Positions 48,548-49,122 of a DNA stretch of 49,122 bases are shown piece by piece. Numbering within the stretch: the first letter of the stretch is position 1; each line of letters begins with the position of its first letter. Source of the stretch: JBOGUF01 sp050696075 (GTDB lineage Bacteria > Chloroflexota > Chloroflexia > Thermomicrobiales > UBA6265); the NCBI GenBank assembly GCA_050696075.1, contig JBOGUF010000161.1, forward strand, positions 1 through 49,122. Direction: 5' to 3'. The notes under the pieces were generated by a model. That model was given only the letters and a program-made list of their open reading frames with translations, ran no database searches and was not told where the DNA came from. The position numbers and the translations under genes are program-made.

Positions 48548-49122
48548 TGACAGGTGTTCGGGGACATAGGGTACACCTCCGTCGGGTGGTGCAGATTGAT
48601 CTGCCCGATCTGCTGGTGGCAGAAATAGACGGCGAAGACGCCGTCGGTGGCGGTGGGCCGGACCGCCACCGTTAGGCCGGCCAAGCCCCGGCCGACGAAA
48701 AGCGAGCGGTGGTGGAAGGAGCGTGGGCTCGGCGCGTAGCGGCTGGCGGGCACGGCGTGGTCGAGGGCGGCATGGGGACGCTGGTGGTTGTCGGTGGCGC
48801 GGAAGGCGTCGAAGGTGATTTGGCAGGCCGCCAGGTCGGGCAGGTGGCGGGCGCCAAAGGCCTCGGCGGCGATGGTGCGGTGCCAGCGCCCGCTGCTCAT
48901 GCGGGCAGGCGAACAGGCCGAGGGCGAAACGGGAGTGGTCAGCGAGAAGGGTGAGCGGATGCACCCGGGCGGCCGCCAGCGGCCGGTGGCCCATGAAGTC
49001 GAGCTGCCACCGGTCGTTGGGCGCGGCGTGTTCGAAGCGCTGCCAGGGATGGGTCCGCTCGGCCGGCGGCGCGAGGTGCCCATGCCGCTCCAGGATGGCG
49101 GTGATCGTGCTCGGTGCCGGCC
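48548..49122 (-). mobile_element. Degenerate IS481-type transposase/IS remnant (runs off right edge)
   Basis: On the minus strand the frames spell an IS481-type transposase: STITAILERHGHLAPPAERT, NDRWQLDFMGHRPLAAARVH, HSRFALGLFACPHEQ, then (after a deletion and frameshift) WHRTIAAEAFGARHLPDLAA, TDNHQRPHAALDHAVPASRY, a second deletion, and FVGRGLAGLTVAVRPTATDG. The middle, holding the second Asp and the Glu of the DDE triad, is missing, so it cannot transpose itself. The left end TGACAGGTGTTCGGGGACA lies at 48548-48566. The right end is outside the window. Confidence 0.8.

Noticed and set aside
1..49122. tRNA, rRNA or riboswitch genes
   Set aside because: No acceptor/T-loop pairs or known riboswitch cores seen; a TTCGAA-like stretch at 42033 is inside the Uma2 gene.

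Overview
The window is high-GC, densely coded DNA. Its gene content suggests a member of the Chloroflexota, probably Thermomicrobia-like: FAD/phosphotriesterase/FGGY catabolic genes with a Tat-exported peptide-type binding protein, Uma2 genes, an AfsR/LuxR-like regulator, an eCIS-cargo-like protein, a Cys-rich Tat protein, an LPxTG surface protein and an IS481-type remnant. The taxonomy is an inference from gene families; there is no rRNA or tRNA in the window.

Region 1 (1-10810) is one divergent catabolic locus. A large alpha/alpha-toroid-like protein runs leftward off the window. Rightward from a good sigma70-type promoter run an FAD oxidoreductase, a phosphotriesterase-like amidohydrolase, a GntR/UTRA regulator, an FGGY kinase, an oligopeptide-type ABC importer (binding protein plus two permeases, no ATPases) and a MetE-core zinc methyltransferase-like protein. 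Starts and stops mostly overlap, so this is an operon. The kinase has an in-frame TAA at codon 15 and the MetE-like gene has a 2-nt frameshift near its end.

Region 2 (11143-15093) holds a Mn/Zn-type ABC importer (binding protein, ATPase, permease, leftward). Its gene junctions are filled with 7-bp tandem repeats. A CNNM gene remnant and a nuclease-like/DUF2283 fusion follow.

Region 3 (15090-31870) is an accessory region: a Lon-like protease, a deleted methyltransferase, an SDR remnant, an MFS transporter, a methyltransferase, a sulfatase, a HigBA-type toxin-antitoxin pair whose toxin is split by a small palindromic element, a membrane multicopper oxidase, DoxX, a nucleotidyltransferase, an MMPL transporter and an AlkZ-like protein. 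The element that splits the toxin recurs twice more nearby.

Region 4 (32036-42516) has a nitrilase-family hydrolase, a secreted protein, a broken Uma2 gene, a GNAT protein, a second nucleotidyltransferase coupled to a decayed small-protein gene, an 1132-residue LPNTG-anchored protein with repeated Cys-containing SpaA-like domains, a DinB-like protein, a conserved two-gene unknown module (second gene frameshifted) and an intact Uma2 gene.

Region 5 (42586-49122) has an NB-ARC/TPR/LuxR regulator, an eCIS-cargo-like protein, a Cys-rich Tat-exported protein, and a PP-loop ATPase-like gene cut by a decayed IS481-type transposase.

Three features stand out: (i) families of heptameric tandem repeats of the general form N-A/C-G-G-N-N-N at gene boundaries, some read as protein; (ii) a three-copy MITE-like element, one copy inside a toxin gene; (iii) about a dozen broken genes in 49 kb.
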